Of a stretch of DNA of 64,000 nt, positions 32,836 through 41,844 are shown one piece after another. The DNA is from Cytophagaceae bacterium (lineage in GTDB: Bacteria > Bacteroidota > Bacteroidia > Cytophagales > Flexibacteraceae), in the NCBI GenBank assembly GCA_947458545.1, contig CANGYH010000009.1, positions 28,634-92,633 on the forward strand, read 5' to 3'. The notes beneath the pieces were generated by a model. The model was not told the origin of the DNA. It was given only the letters and a program-made list of their open reading frames with translations, and ran no database searches. Numbering within the stretch: position 1 is the first letter of the stretch; each line of letters opens with the position of its first letter. A program made the translations under genes and the position numbers.

Positions 32836-34083
32836 CTATTGCCGCAGCAGGCGCTTGCGGAAAGTATGGTCTTGCCCGACGGCCTCTACGAAATAAAACC
32901 CGCTGGGCAGTTGCGCCGGGAGCGATAACGCGTGGACTACGCCGCCTGGTAAAGGGTTTGTGCGGAATACCTGCTTGCCTGTGGCATCAACCAATCGCAC
33001 GGTGTAGCTAGCGCCCTCTGGCAGCGAGATTGTCAGGTTTGCGGCGAATGGGTTGGGAGAGACGATAAACTGACGCTCCAGCGCAGTGCGGCTTTGGGTA
33101 ATAATGTAATAGGCATTGGGCCGGCGGCGATTAGCTACCCGCAATGGAATGGTATCGACAGGCAAAAAACCTTGCCCACATCGGTACTGGATGGGGGCCG
33201 AATCGGACCGAACAACAATGCTTAGGTTGGAGTCTAAGGGCGAAAAGTCTCCAAAAATCCACAAAGTGTCTGATACGGGGCGGTTGCTAGCAACAAAGGC
33301 ATTGAAACGGCGGCTCAGATCGAGTGGATCATACACCTGCACATGCAAGCCCTGCGTCTGGATAGGCCGGTTTAGGTGTAAAACAGCCGGGCACATGCCG
33401 GTGCAGTTTGGGTCGAAGCCGATAGAGTTGATTGCCAAGCCTGCCGGGGTGGTTACGTCTGCGTACCGAGCATCGTTGCGAGGCGTACGGAAGATGATTT
33501 GGTAGCCGACGGTGGTGGTACTAAAGTTGTCTACATGCAGTAGATAGGTTTCACCAGCTTGTACGGTTATCGGCCTTTGAAACTTGGCCGGTGGTGATGT
33601 GTATGGGTCCCACATCCCGGTAGCACCCTTTAGGCTACTGTAGTCGCAGGATACCTGAAAGGGGCTTGGGGTGTTAAACCCCCCTCGAAACAAGCGGCAG
33701 GTAGCCTGGCTTACCGAAGAGCCTGCTGGCACCTGGTACAAAGCAAAATCATAGTCAGTAAGGCTGCCTCCTTCGCTTCCTAGGCTAATGGTATCGGTTA
33801 CGTCGTTAGGCAGAATTAGGAAGTTGAGCACACCGCTTGCACGTACTGTAAACTGGTAGTAGGAACTAACGTGTTCGGTGGTGCCGCAACTACCTCTAAG
33901 CGAGTCGAGGATTAGCCCTCTTCCGCAAAGGTTGTAGTTGGGGCTTTGGTAGCGGGCGTTGCACAAAACGATAGCGTTTTGGCAATCCTGCTCGGGCCGA
34001 GGTACATACCCCGGTGGGCAAGGTTGCGCCATGAGCAGCGCAGGCATCAAAGTGGCAAAGGCAGACAGAAAGCGTCTATACAT
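32836..34083 (-). CDS. Secreted protein of unknown function with T9SS sorting domain
   Basis: A 415-residue protein with a signal peptide (MYRRFLSAFATLMPALLMAQ). Many cysteines (QDCQNAIVLC, CGRGLILDSLRGSCGTT, CRLFRGG, CDY, CTGMCPAVL) suggest disulfides outside the cell. The N-terminal half, with 'CQNAIVLCNARYQSPNYNLCG' -like spacing and 'YYQFTVRASGVLNFLILP', resembles domains in Bacteroidota adhesin-like or gliding-motility-associated extracellular proteins, without a named family that I am sure of. The last 80 residues are a type-A T9SS domain (FIVSPNPFAANLTISLPEG, then SGFYFVEAVGQDHTFRKRLLRQ). ATG 34083 is fixed by the signal peptide. GC content is slightly lower than in the neighbours. Confidence 0.85.
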   Translation of the reverse strand: MYRRFLSAFATLMPALLMAQPCPPGYVPRPEQDCQNAIVLCNARYQSPNYNLCGRGLILDSLRGSCGTTEHVSSYYQFTVRASGVLNFLILPNDVTDTISLGSEGGSLTDYDFALYQVPAGSSVSQATCRLFRGGFNTPSPFQVSCDYSSLKGATGMWDPYTSPPAKFQRPITVQAGETYLLHVDNFSTTTVGYQIIFRTPRNDARYADVTTPAGLAINSIGFDPNCTGMCPAVLHLNRPIQTQGLHVQVYDPLDLSRRFNAFVASNRPVSDTLWIFGDFSPLDSNLSIVVRSDSAPIQYRCGQGFLPVDTIPLRVANRRRPNAYYIITQSRTALERQFIVSPNPFAANLTISLPEGASYTVRLVDATGKQVFRTNPLPGGVVHALSLPAQLPSGFYFVEAVGQDHTFRKRLLRQ

Positions 34084-34236
34084 AGAATTTTGGAGGTTGG
34101 ATTGGCCTCTTCCCCAAATATAGATAAGAATCTCAAAGAACCAAGCAGGCGGGCCGCCTAACCATAGCATGGCTTAGGTGGGCAATTTCTGATGGTGTCT
34201 GCGTAGCTTGCAGCCGATTTCCCAACTTCTACCTGC

Positions 34237-34812
34237 TTGACAGACAACTCCATACTGCTATCGCTGGTGCCGATGCTGGCACTGCTGGGAGTGCTGCTGG
34301 TGCTTTGCCTGGCGCTGCTGCTTAAGCTATCGGCCGAGCAGTGGGTGCGGCTGGCTCAAGGCCGGGGCGGACTGTTGGGTGGGCTGGCTTTTCTGACGGG
34401 CCTATTGATGGCGATTGCCCTGCTGCCAGGCCAGGCCTGGGCGGCAGACCTGGTGAAGGTGGCCCTGGGTGCCTTCGTAGGGGCGGGGGCAGCCAGTCTG
34501 TATGCCAGGCCTGTGGTACAACAGGCCGCCCCTGCGGCCCCTCCGCTGCCAGTACCCAACCCTGCGTCCACCCACGCCCCCGCCGCCGAGCTAGACCATG
34601 AGCTGCACTTCATCAGCAACCGGCGCAACCCGGCCCAGGAGATCCAGAACGTGACCGAAGAGGCCCTCCGCCAGGGCTGGAACCTGACCGCCCTTGAGGC
34701 CGGTGCGGCCCACTTCGACGGTGTGATCCTCGTCTTTACCCGGCCTGCGCAAGGTGCGCGCACGCTGCGCTTTTCGGTAGATGGGCAGGTGCAGCAGGTG
34801 CCGCTGGTTTAG
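34237..34812 (+). CDS. Hypothetical membrane protein with two transmembrane segments
   Basis: A 191-residue protein from a TTG at 34237; an ATG at 34273 would remove 12 residues, shortening the first helix. Hydrophobic helices cover about residues 5-30 (LLSLVPMLALLGVLLVLCLALLL) and 45-65 (LLGGLAFLTGLLMAIALLP), with a third weaker one near 72-90. A Pro/Ala linker leads to a C-terminal domain of about 75 residues (ELDHELHFISNRRNPAQEIQ to VDGQVQQVPLV) with no family I can name. The stop overlaps that of the convergent phosphoesterase gene in TTAG (34809-34812). Confidence 0.6.
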   Translation: MTDNSILLSLVPMLALLGVLLVLCLALLLKLSAEQWVRLAQGRGGLLGGLAFLTGLLMAIALLPGQAWAADLVKVALGAFVGAGAASLYARPVVQQAAPAAPPLPVPNPASTHAPAAELDHELHFISNRRNPAQEIQNVTEEALRQGWNLTALEAGAAHFDGVILVFTRPAQGARTLRFSVDGQVQQVPLV

Positions 34813-36083
34813 GCCTGGGCTTGCGGTTGCGCCGTTAGCTCTAGCACCGTAACCTCGGGCCAGATACCGAAACGGCCGGGGTAGCCGATGAAGCCAAAGC
34901 CCCGGTTGACGTAGAGGTACTTGCCCGCCTCCTCGTACAGGTCGGCCCATTCGGGATAGACGTACTGCACCGGGCTCCATTTGAAAACGCTGGAGTCTAT
35001 ACCGAACTGCATGCCGTGCGTGTGGCCAGAGAGGGTCAGGTCTATGTCCGGAAAGTCGGGCCGCACCTGGGCGCGCCAGTGGCTGGGGTCGTGGCTGAGC
35101 AAGATTTTGACTGGGGCGGCCTCGGCCCCGGCGTAAGCCTTGGCTAGGTTGCCATACTTGGGGAACCGCGCCCGGGCCCCCCAGTTCTGGATGCCCAGCA
35201 GGGCTATTTGCTGGCCGTTGCGCTCCAGCATCTGGTGCTCGTCTAGCAGCAGGCGCCAGCCGAGGCGAGTGTGGTTGTCCATCAGGCGGCGCAGGTTTTG
35301 GGCCTTGGCCTGGGCAGAGCCCCACTGCACGTAGTCGCCATAGTCGTGGTTGCCCAAGATGGAGAAGACGCCGTCTTTGCCGCGCAGTTGCTTGAATTGG
35401 TCTATCCAGGGCTCGATCTCGGTGGCCACGTTGTTGACGAGGTCTCCGGTAAACACGACCAGGTCTGCCCCTTGCGCGTTGATGAGGTCTATGCCCTTTT
35501 GCACCCCGCTGCGGCTAAAGAAGCTACCCGAGTGCACGTCCGAAATCTGCACGATCTTATACCCCTCGAACGCAGGCGGCAGGTGGGGCAGATAGACCTT
35601 GCGGCGCACCACCTGGTAGCGGTGGCCGCCCCGCGCCACGCCATACACCATGCCGATGCCCGGCACGGCTGCCGCAAGCAGGGCAGCCTGGCTCAAAAAC
35701 GCCGAGCGCGACATGGGCAGCCCGGCCAGCCCTTCGGTATGGGTGCGCACGCCGATGAAGCGCAAGGCCGCAAACAGCACCCGGCGCACATCGTCTGCCG
35801 TGGCAAACAGGGCCAGGATGATGACAAAGACAAAATGCGCCATAAAAAAGCCCGATGCCCAGGCCCTTGTGGCACCGTAGGCAGGGTCTTGCGCCCAGCG
35901 GATGGTGAGCCCAAGGCTAACGATGGCCAGTACCGGCAAGCTCCAGAAGAGGATGGCGGCTATGCGCTGCACGGCCGGGCTGGCGTCGCGCACGGCGGCG
36001 CGCACCACCTGGTAGGCGTAAAAGTCTAGCAGCAGCGAGAGGCCCAGCGCACTGAGCAGAAAGAAGATGACGCGCGTCGGCAT
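34809..36083 (-). CDS. Membrane-anchored metallophosphoesterase
   Basis: A 424-residue protein with three or four N-terminal membrane helices (about residues 4-26, 43-62, 76-95 and possibly 131-149) followed by a calcineurin-like phosphoesterase domain. Metal-binding motifs are QISDVHSG (D182, H184), FTGDLVNN (D214), LGNHDYG (N245, H246), LSHDP and LSGHTHGMQ. The architecture matches the YaeI/LpxH-like family of membrane phosphoesterases; a UDP-diacylglucosamine or nucleotide substrate is possible but not shown. The ATG at 36083 is chosen because upstream in-frame sequence is Cys/Pro-rich and precedes the membrane segment without family similarity. Convergent with the membrane protein gene, sharing its stop region. 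Confidence 0.88.
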   Translation of the reverse strand: MPTRVIFFLLSALGLSLLLDFYAYQVVRAAVRDASPAVQRIAAILFWSLPVLAIVSLGLTIRWAQDPAYGATRAWASGFFMAHFVFVIILALFATADDVRRVLFAALRFIGVRTHTEGLAGLPMSRSAFLSQAALLAAAVPGIGMVYGVARGGHRYQVVRRKVYLPHLPPAFEGYKIVQISDVHSGSFFSRSGVQKGIDLINAQGADLVVFTGDLVNNVATEIEPWIDQFKQLRGKDGVFSILGNHDYGDYVQWGSAQAKAQNLRRLMDNHTRLGWRLLLDEHQMLERNGQQIALLGIQNWGARARFPKYGNLAKAYAGAEAAPVKILLSHDPSHWRAQVRPDFPDIDLTLSGHTHGMQFGIDSSVFKWSPVQYVYPEWADLYEEAGKYLYVNRGFGFIGYPGRFGIWPEVTVLELTAQPQAQA

Positions 36084-36233
36084 AGCGGCTCTGCCTGCAG
36101 GGCTGGCAGAGGTAGTTTTAGGTTGGATGGGCGGGCGGGCCCTTACAGCACAAACTGCATAAGGCGCGGCCAGGTTGCAAGCCGGGCAGCGCCGGCCACA
36201 CGTTTTGCCTGGCGCAGGCCCAACTTTACGCCG

Positions 36234-37565
36234 ATGAGCCACCCAACAACCGTACCACCCTTGGCCAAACCTGCCACATGGGCAGCCCCCCGGGTGCAAA
36301 ACGCCTGGTGTATGTACGACTGGGCCAACTCGGTATATAGCCTGGTGATCACCACCACCGTTTTCCCCATTTACTTTGCGGCGGTGGCCAAGGGGCAGGT
36401 GGGCACCGACGGCCTGCTGCGATTTGCTGGCCTAGAGCTGCCGCCTGCGGCCCTGTTTAGCTACACGCTGTCGGCGGCGTTTTTGCTGGTGGCCCTCATA
36501 AACCCGGCCCTGAGCGGCATTGCCGATGCAGCCGGGCGGCGCCTCACGTTTATGAAGCGCTTTTGCTACCTGGGGGCGCTGGCCTGCATGGGCCTAGCCG
36601 CGTTTACAGAGGCCGATTTTGCCCTGGGGCCGGCGCTGTTCTTTTTGGCTACGGTGGGCTTTTGCGGCAGCCTCGTGTTTTACAACGCCTACCTGCCCCA
36701 ACTGGCCGCCCCCGCCGACCGCGACCGCCTATCGGCCCGGGGCTTTAGCTATGGCTATGTGGGCTCTGTGCTGCTGCAGGTGCTGGTACTGGTGCCGATT
36801 CTGATGCCCGATGCCTTTGGCATCACGGCGGGCATAGGCTCTCGGCTGGCGTTTTTGGCTACGGGGCTGTGGTGGGTGGGCTTTGCGCAGATACCGTTTG
36901 CCCGCCTGCCGCAAGATGCCCCCAGCCACATGCCCTTGAGCCGGGCCGTGCGGCACGGCTGGCGCGTGGTGCTGGGCACGCTCAACCGCATCCGCAAGCG
37001 GCCGCTGCTGCTGGGCTTTTTGGTGGCCTACCTGTTTTACAACATGGGTGTGCAGACGATTATGTACCTAGCCACCCTCTTCGGTACAGAGGAGCTGCAC
37101 CTGACAGATGCCCAGCTCATCCCCACGCTGCTGGCCCTGCAACTGCTGGCCATCGGCGGGGCCATGGGCACGGCCCGGCTCTCTGAGCGGGTGGGCCCGC
37201 TGCCGGTGCTGGCAGGGCTGCTGCTGCTCTGGATGGGCATCTGCGGCGCGGCCTACTTTATCACTACGCCTATGCAGTTTTACGGACTGGCTGGCGGCGT
37301 CGGCCTGATGATGGGCGGCGTACAATCGCTGAGCCGCAGCACGTGGGCGCGGTTTCTGCCCGCAGGCTCCGAGACGCGTGCCACCAGTTACTTCAGCTTT
37401 TTTGACTTGGCAGACAAGGTCAGCATCGTCGGCGGCACGTTTGTGTACGGGGCCATCCACCAGGCCACGGGCTCTATGCGGGCCTCGGCGCTGGCGCTGG
37501 GGCTATGTTTTGCCGTGGGGCTGGTGCTGCTGCTGCGCGTGCGGCGGTATGCGGCAGCGGCCTAG
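36234..37565 (+). CDS. MFS transporter, UMF1 (Vps22/ATG22-like) family
   Basis: A 443-residue secondary transporter with about twelve membrane helices. The diagnostic N-terminal motif is NAWCMYDWANSVYSLVITTTVFPIYF (about residues 23-48), in which YDWANS is characteristic of the UMF1 family (fungal Atg22 relatives, amino-acid efflux in eukaryotes); the substrate in Bacteroidota is unknown. Other motifs are GIADAAGRRLTFMKRF (cytoplasmic loop 2-3) and GGVQSLSRSTWARFLP near the end, conserved in the family. ATG 36234 is preferred to an earlier in-frame start. It ends 9 nt before the convergent TPR gene stop. Confidence 0.9.
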   Translation: MSHPTTVPPLAKPATWAAPRVQNAWCMYDWANSVYSLVITTTVFPIYFAAVAKGQVGTDGLLRFAGLELPPAALFSYTLSAAFLLVALINPALSGIADAAGRRLTFMKRFCYLGALACMGLAAFTEADFALGPALFFLATVGFCGSLVFYNAYLPQLAAPADRDRLSARGFSYGYVGSVLLQVLVLVPILMPDAFGITAGIGSRLAFLATGLWWVGFAQIPFARLPQDAPSHMPLSRAVRHGWRVVLGTLNRIRKRPLLLGFLVAYLFYNMGVQTIMYLATLFGTEELHLTDAQLIPTLLALQLLAIGGAMGTARLSERVGPLPVLAGLLLLWMGICGAAYFITTPMQFYGLAGGVGLMMGGVQSLSRSTWARFLPAGSETRATSYFSFFDLADKVSIVGGTFVYGAIHQATGSMRASALALGLCFAVGLVLLLRVRRYAAAA

Positions 37566-37574
37566 GTCGGCGGC

Positions 37575-38444
37575 CTACTTGCAGTAAACGGCCTTTTCTT
37601 CTACGCTGGGGGCGTCGCCCAGGGCGGCGGCTTTGGTCAGGTAAGGGCAGCCTTCGTCGGGTTGGTGCAGGTTGGCGGCAAGCAATAGCCCCTTTAGCCG
37701 ATAGACGAGGCGGTTGTCTGCCCGTGGCGTGTTGGGCAGCGGCAGGGCGGCATCCAACTGTGCAAGGGCTTTTCTGAACTGCCCTTGCGCGCGGTAGGCT
37801 TGGGCCAGCAGGCAGAGCAGCTCTTTGTCGTGGCGCACCAGCGGCTCGTAAAACCGTGTGGCTGTGGCCACCAGCCCGGCATGGTCTGCCGCCTCGGCCT
37901 GAGCTACCATTTGGTAGTACACCACGCTGCGGCCGGTGCGCAGGGTAACGGGCTTGCGGGCCGCGCGCAGCGTGGGGGTTTCGTAGCCTCGGAGGTAAGG
38001 GGCGGCAATGGGCTCGTCTAGCAGGGCCAGCTTCAGGCGGCCGGCGGCCTGGGCCAGGTACCGCAGCGCCGCATCCTTATCGCCGCGCACCTCGGCAGAA
38101 ATCCCCAGCTGTGCCAACAGATAAATGCTGCGGTTGCCTGTCTCAAATGCTGTAAGGTAGCAGGCGTAGGCTTGGTCAAACTGGCTTTTGCTCAGGTAAT
38201 AGTCGCCCTTGGCTATCTCGCGCAGGTCCATCCGGGCCATCTCTGTGCCGGGCTCAAAAACAAAGCCGTCGGCGTCTTGGGTCAGCTTTGGGTTGGCATC
38301 GGCAGCGGCGCGTCCCTCGGCCAAGGGCATGGTGTGGTCTGGCCGCACGGTAGCGGTGCTGCCCGCGGGCTGGGCCATCACCACCAGCACCGAGGCTATC
38401 CAGGCCAGGCCTGCCCCCAATATCCACCAAAAGAACCTGAGCAT
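37575..38444 (-). CDS. TPR-repeat protein with N-terminal signal or anchor
   Basis: A 289-residue protein. Residues about 3-23 form a hydrophobic signal/anchor (FFWWILGAGLAWIASVLVVM). The rest contains several helical pairs with TPR spacing (SKSQFDQAYACYLTAFETGN, LLAQLGISAEVRGDKDAALRYL, LLCLLAQAYRAQGQFRKALAQLD, GCPYLTKAAALGD), so about four repeats. TPR proteins usually mediate protein-protein contacts in the periplasm or at the membrane; no partner is indicated. The ATG at 38444 is the only start leaving a normal leader. It faces the UMF1 transporter convergently; the 179-nt upstream gap separates it from the next leftward gene. Confidence 0.72.
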   Translation of the reverse strand: MLRFFWWILGAGLAWIASVLVVMAQPAGSTATVRPDHTMPLAEGRAAADANPKLTQDADGFVFEPGTEMARMDLREIAKGDYYLSKSQFDQAYACYLTAFETGNRSIYLLAQLGISAEVRGDKDAALRYLAQAAGRLKLALLDEPIAAPYLRGYETPTLRAARKPVTLRTGRSVVYYQMVAQAEAADHAGLVATATRFYEPLVRHDKELLCLLAQAYRAQGQFRKALAQLDAALPLPNTPRADNRLVYRLKGLLLAANLHQPDEGCPYLTKAAALGDAPSVEEKAVYCK

Positions 38445-38623
38445 ATAAACAGTCGCTATGTAAGGGGTGCCTGCTCGCACGTGCGTGCGGGCCCCATGCA
38501 AGAATACCCCGCCCTCTATTGCCACAATGCTGCGCCTGCCCCCAAATGCTTACGCGTGCCCTATACGCCCAGAGGTTACAATGTTATTGGCCAAGACCCG
38601 GCCTGCACCTCACCACCTGCTCC

Positions 38624-39691
38624 TCACCAGGCAAAGGCGTTTAGCGATGTCTCTACGGTCTGTCGGGCATCGGCCCCCCACCCCAGGGCAAAAAGCTCCC
38701 AGGTGGTGTTGCCTAGTTGCACCAGGCGCAGCTCTCCGTAAGCGGGGCTGCCCGTGGCGGCGTCTTGCAGCTCTATGCAGTAGGCCAGGGCGGGCAGGGC
38801 AAAGGCCCTTCGCACAATCTGGGCAGACCCTCGCAGCCGGAGGCCCGCGCCTTTGGCCTGCTCGTCTATCTGGGCCAGCAGGCTTTGGGCATAGGCTGCC
38901 GTAAGGGGCGTGTCTTTAGCCTGCAGGCCTACGAGCATCTCGTCTGTTGCGGCCTGGTAGTGGCTCACCTGCCCGGTGGCCGAGTCTGCCACGGCCTCTA
39001 GCGCAGCGGGCAGCACGTATCGAATCCGCCTGCCTGCCAGGGCCACGGCCCGCTCTACGGGTGCGCCGTCTGCTGGCGCCGTGGGGGCGCTTTGCTCGGG
39101 CGTTTGGTATCTGAAATGCTCCAGCGGATTGGTGCAGGCTGCCCGCTGCAGGTAGTTGCGCAAGTAAACTCCGACATATACCGAGGCAGGCCCGGCACCC
39201 ACACAGCGTACCTCGACCAACCAAGGCTTGCCGTCTTTGTCTTGCAGCCAACCCAGCACGCCGGCGGCCGTGGCACCCATAAAGGTGTTGGTGGTTTTGC
39301 GCAGCTCTATCGTCTGCAGGTTTGCCTCTGCGGCGGCGGCGCGGGCATGGTCTAACGTGACGGAGGCGGCGTCAAACGGCCCGCCCCGCAGCTCTAGCAC
39401 ATAAAAGGAGAGCGCCTCGCGGTTGGTGTCGCTGCTTGCTACGCGGGCCTGGGCGGCATACCTTTCTGTGCGGCGGTAGTGGCGGGCAGCTTGGGCAGGC
39501 AGGTTGGCTTCTACCAAAGCCAAAGGGCGCAAAAACGCATAGTGAATGCTGCGCTGCGCCAACAGGTAGGGCTGGTAGCACCCAGAGGCCTGATGCAGCG
39601 CCGGCTGCGCAGTGGCCTGCCATGCAAGCGTTAAGGCAAGCGGCAGGGCCAGTAGCCTGCCCAAGCCTGGCAAACGGAGCGTTTTGTTCAC
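38624..39691 (-). CDS. Secreted hypothetical protein
   Basis: A 355-residue protein, started at the GTG at 39691 to give a signal peptide with basic N-region (VNKTLRLPGLGRLLALPLAL, cleavage near ATAQ); a TTG at 39718 is possible. Two halves look alike: each contains a helical segment followed by a strand-rich part (residues about 60-190, and 215-355), for example RHYRRTERYAAQARVASSD and GQVSHYQAATDEMLVGLQAKD, each leading to a positional 'LRG' and a C-terminal strand. A duplicated domain is therefore possible, but the resemblance is weak. No catalytic motif or family recognised. Confidence 0.65.
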   Translation of the reverse strand: MNKTLRLPGLGRLLALPLALTLAWQATAQPALHQASGCYQPYLLAQRSIHYAFLRPLALVEANLPAQAARHYRRTERYAAQARVASSDTNREALSFYVLELRGGPFDAASVTLDHARAAAAEANLQTIELRKTTNTFMGATAAGVLGWLQDKDGKPWLVEVRCVGAGPASVYVGVYLRNYLQRAACTNPLEHFRYQTPEQSAPTAPADGAPVERAVALAGRRIRYVLPAALEAVADSATGQVSHYQAATDEMLVGLQAKDTPLTAAYAQSLLAQIDEQAKGAGLRLRGSAQIVRRAFALPALAYCIELQDAATGSPAYGELRLVQLGNTTWELFALGWGADARQTVETSLNAFAW

Positions 39692-39770
39692 GAAGGGTAT
39701 GGGGCCGGGGCCCGGCAACAGGGAGGCTGTGGCGTTGGCCCAAAGCTAGGGCATGGCGTACCTGCCAACA

Positions 39771-39807
39771 AAAAGCCCTGCCACCTGGGTTAGGCAGCAG
39801 GGCTTTT
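39771..39807 (-). terminator. Rho-independent terminator after the zinc-ribbon gene
   Basis: AAAAGCCCTGC (39771-39781) pairs with GCAGGGCTTTT (39797-39807). On the minus strand the hairpin is followed by a U-tract, 20 nt past the zinc-ribbon gene stop; its symmetry also allows stopping rightward transcription. Confidence 0.85.
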
Positions 39808-39827
39808 GCCATCTGATGGGCAGCGCC

Positions 39828-40586
39828 TTATTTGGCAGCTTTGGCCTGGGCGGCCTCAAGCTCTCCGCTCTCTACCGAGGCCAGGATACGACCGCAGTGC
39901 TCGCAAACGATGATCTTCTTGCGCTCGCGGATTTCGGCCTGGCGCTGGGGAGGCACCTGGTTGAAGCAGCCTCCGCAGGCAGAGCGCTTTACCGCTGCCA
40001 CCGCAAGGCCATTGCGGCTGTTAGAGCGTAGGCGGTTGTAGCTAAACAGCAGGCGCTCTTCGATGTGGCCTGCAGCCTCGGTACGCTCGGCCACGAGCTT
40101 GGCCTCGTCTTCTTTGCTTTCTTCGACGATGTGCTGCAGCTCTTCTTTCTTGGTTACCAGGTCTTTCTTACGCTCAGAGAGGGTGTGGCGCAGGGCCTCG
40201 ATGTCCTCTTTTTTGCGGTCTATGCGGATCTGGGCCTCCTTGATTTTCTTGTCAAAAATCTGGATGTCCAGCTGTTGAGCCTCAATTTCTTTAGAGATGG
40301 CCTCAAACTCGCGCGAGTTGCGCACGTTCATTTGCTGCTCCTCGTATTTTTTGATGAGCTTCTCGGCCTCTTTGATGTTCTGGCGCTGGGTGTCGATTTC
40401 TTGCTGGAAACCGTCTGCCTCGGCCGTAAACTTGCCGATGCGGGTCTCGTAGCCCTCGATTTCATCTTCCAGGTCGCGCACCTCCTCGGGCAAATCGCCG
40501 CGGATTTGGGTCAGTTCATCAATCTGGCTATCAATGGTCTGAAGGCGGATGAGGTCTTCAAGCCTCTGGGCTATCGTAGATTCCAT
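39828..40586 (-). CDS. Coiled-coil protein with C-terminal zinc ribbon
   Basis: A 252-residue protein: residues 1-175 are almost pure coiled coil (LEDLIRLQTIDSQIDELTQI onward), followed by a zinc ribbon with C204-x2-C207 (ACGGC) and C228-x2-C231 (VCEHC). This arrangement matches the CT398/HP0958 (FlgZ-like) family of nucleic-acid-associated zinc-ribbon proteins, which in other bacteria interact with RpoN or mRNA; in Bacteroidota its role is not established. It starts 18 nt after the Nif3 gene stop, a pairing I recall as conserved in the phylum. A strong terminator follows. Confidence 0.9.
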   Translation of the reverse strand: MESTIAQRLEDLIRLQTIDSQIDELTQIRGDLPEEVRDLEDEIEGYETRIGKFTAEADGFQQEIDTQRQNIKEAEKLIKKYEEQQMNVRNSREFEAISKEIEAQQLDIQIFDKKIKEAQIRIDRKKEDIEALRHTLSERKKDLVTKKEELQHIVEESKEDEAKLVAERTEAAGHIEERLLFSYNRLRSNSRNGLAVAAVKRSACGGCFNQVPPQRQAEIRERKKIIVCEHCGRILASVESGELEAAQAKAAK

Positions 40587-40604
40587 GCAGTTGCGTAAGG
40601 TGGC

Positions 40605-41720
40605 TTACAGCGTAAACCAATGCACGGGGCTTTGCACCTGGCCAGGCTCCGGCAAATGGACCGCAAAAGTAGCAAATTTTTCCTTGATTTTCAAGGCTAA
40701 TTCGTCGGCCACCAGCCTTTCGCTCTCATAATGACCTACATCTACGAATACGGTGCCTGTGGTGGCCTCCAAAAACTCGTGGTGTTTTACGTCTCCGGTC
40801 AGCAGCACGTCTGCCCCGGCGCGTTTGGCATCGTCTAGCAAAAAGGCCCCTGCGCCCCCGCATACGGCTACGCGCCGCACCAATTTGCCGGGCCCCGGCT
40901 CGGTATGCCGCACATGGCCGATGCCCAGGCCTTGGCATACCTGCCGCAGAAAGTCAGCAAAGGGTAGGGGGGTGGGCAGGTCTGCCACGGCACCGGCGCC
41001 ATGGTCTTGCCAAGTGTTTTGCAGGGGGTAGAGGTAGTAGGCCACCTCCTCGTAAGGGTGGCTGGCTTTGAGGGCGGCCAGCACGGCCCGTTGGCGGTGG
41101 GCGGGCACCAGCAGCTCTAGTCGTAGCTCTTGGGTTTGCTCTGGCCTGCCTACTTGGCCGGTGTGGGGGTTGGTGCCAGTGCCAGGGGTAAAAAAGCCCT
41201 GCCCCTCTGTCTGGAAAGCGCAGTTGTGGTATTGGCCTACCTGCCCGGCCCCGGCGGCCCAGCAGGCCTGTAGCACCCTGGGCGCATCTGCGGCGGGTAC
41301 AAAGGTGGCCAGGCCCAGCAATTGCCCCTGCATAGGCCGCAGCGGCCTGATCTGCTCTGTCAGCAGGCCGATGCGCCGGGCCAGCATGGTGTTTACCCCT
41401 GGCAGCACATTGTCCAGGTTGGTGTGGATGGCGTAGAGGGCTACGTCGTGCTTAATGGCCAGCTCCAGGGCGCGGCCCGTCCAGTGCCGGGCGTCTATGC
41501 GTCTGATGCCTTTGAAGATGAGCGGATGGTGGGCCACCACCACATTGCAGCCCCGGTCTATGGCCTCTTGCACACGCTCGGGCAGGCAGTCTAGCACGCA
41601 GTACACCCCGGTGATGGCAGCCTCTGGGTGGCCGCAGAGCAGGCCGACGTTGTCGTAAGACTCTGCCAGGGCGGGTGGGGCAAGCTCTTCTAGGTAGGCA
41701 ATCAGATCTGCAACACGCAT
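40605..41720 (-). CDS. Nif3-like dinuclear metal centre protein (YqfO type)
   Basis: A 371-residue protein of the GTP cyclohydrolase I type 2/NIF3 family, which forms hexameric toroids with two metals per subunit. Metal ligands visible include AHHPLIF (H64, H65), an Asp in HTNLDNVLPG near residue 101, and C-terminal DVKHHEFLEAT and DVGHYESE. A central insertion of about 130 residues (about 125-260, QGQLLGLATFVPAADAPRVLQ to HPYEEVAYYLYPL) is the PII/CutA-like domain of YqfO proteins. Activity in vivo is uncertain. ATG 41720 is fixed by the MRVADLIAYLEELAPP start. CATCTTTG lies 6 nt upstream. Co-transcribed with the zinc-ribbon gene. Confidence 0.94.
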   Translation of the reverse strand: MRVADLIAYLEELAPPALAESYDNVGLLCGHPEAAITGVYCVLDCLPERVQEAIDRGCNVVVAHHPLIFKGIRRIDARHWTGRALELAIKHDVALYAIHTNLDNVLPGVNTMLARRIGLLTEQIRPLRPMQGQLLGLATFVPAADAPRVLQACWAAGAGQVGQYHNCAFQTEGQGFFTPGTGTNPHTGQVGRPEQTQELRLELLVPAHRQRAVLAALKASHPYEEVAYYLYPLQNTWQDHGAGAVADLPTPLPFADFLRQVCQGLGIGHVRHTEPGPGKLVRRVAVCGGAGAFLLDDAKRAGADVLLTGDVKHHEFLEATTGTVFVDVGHYESERLVADELALKIKEKFATFAVHLPEPGQVQSPVHWFTL

Positions 41721-41844
41721 ACCGGGCAAAGATGCAAAGCCTTGCGCTACCTTAGCCCCTGCGCATCTTGCGGCCAGCACATAACCTGGCAGGCAAGCCC
41801 GCGTACACGCCGGGGCAACCGCCGCCCCTTTTTCTACTGCCCAG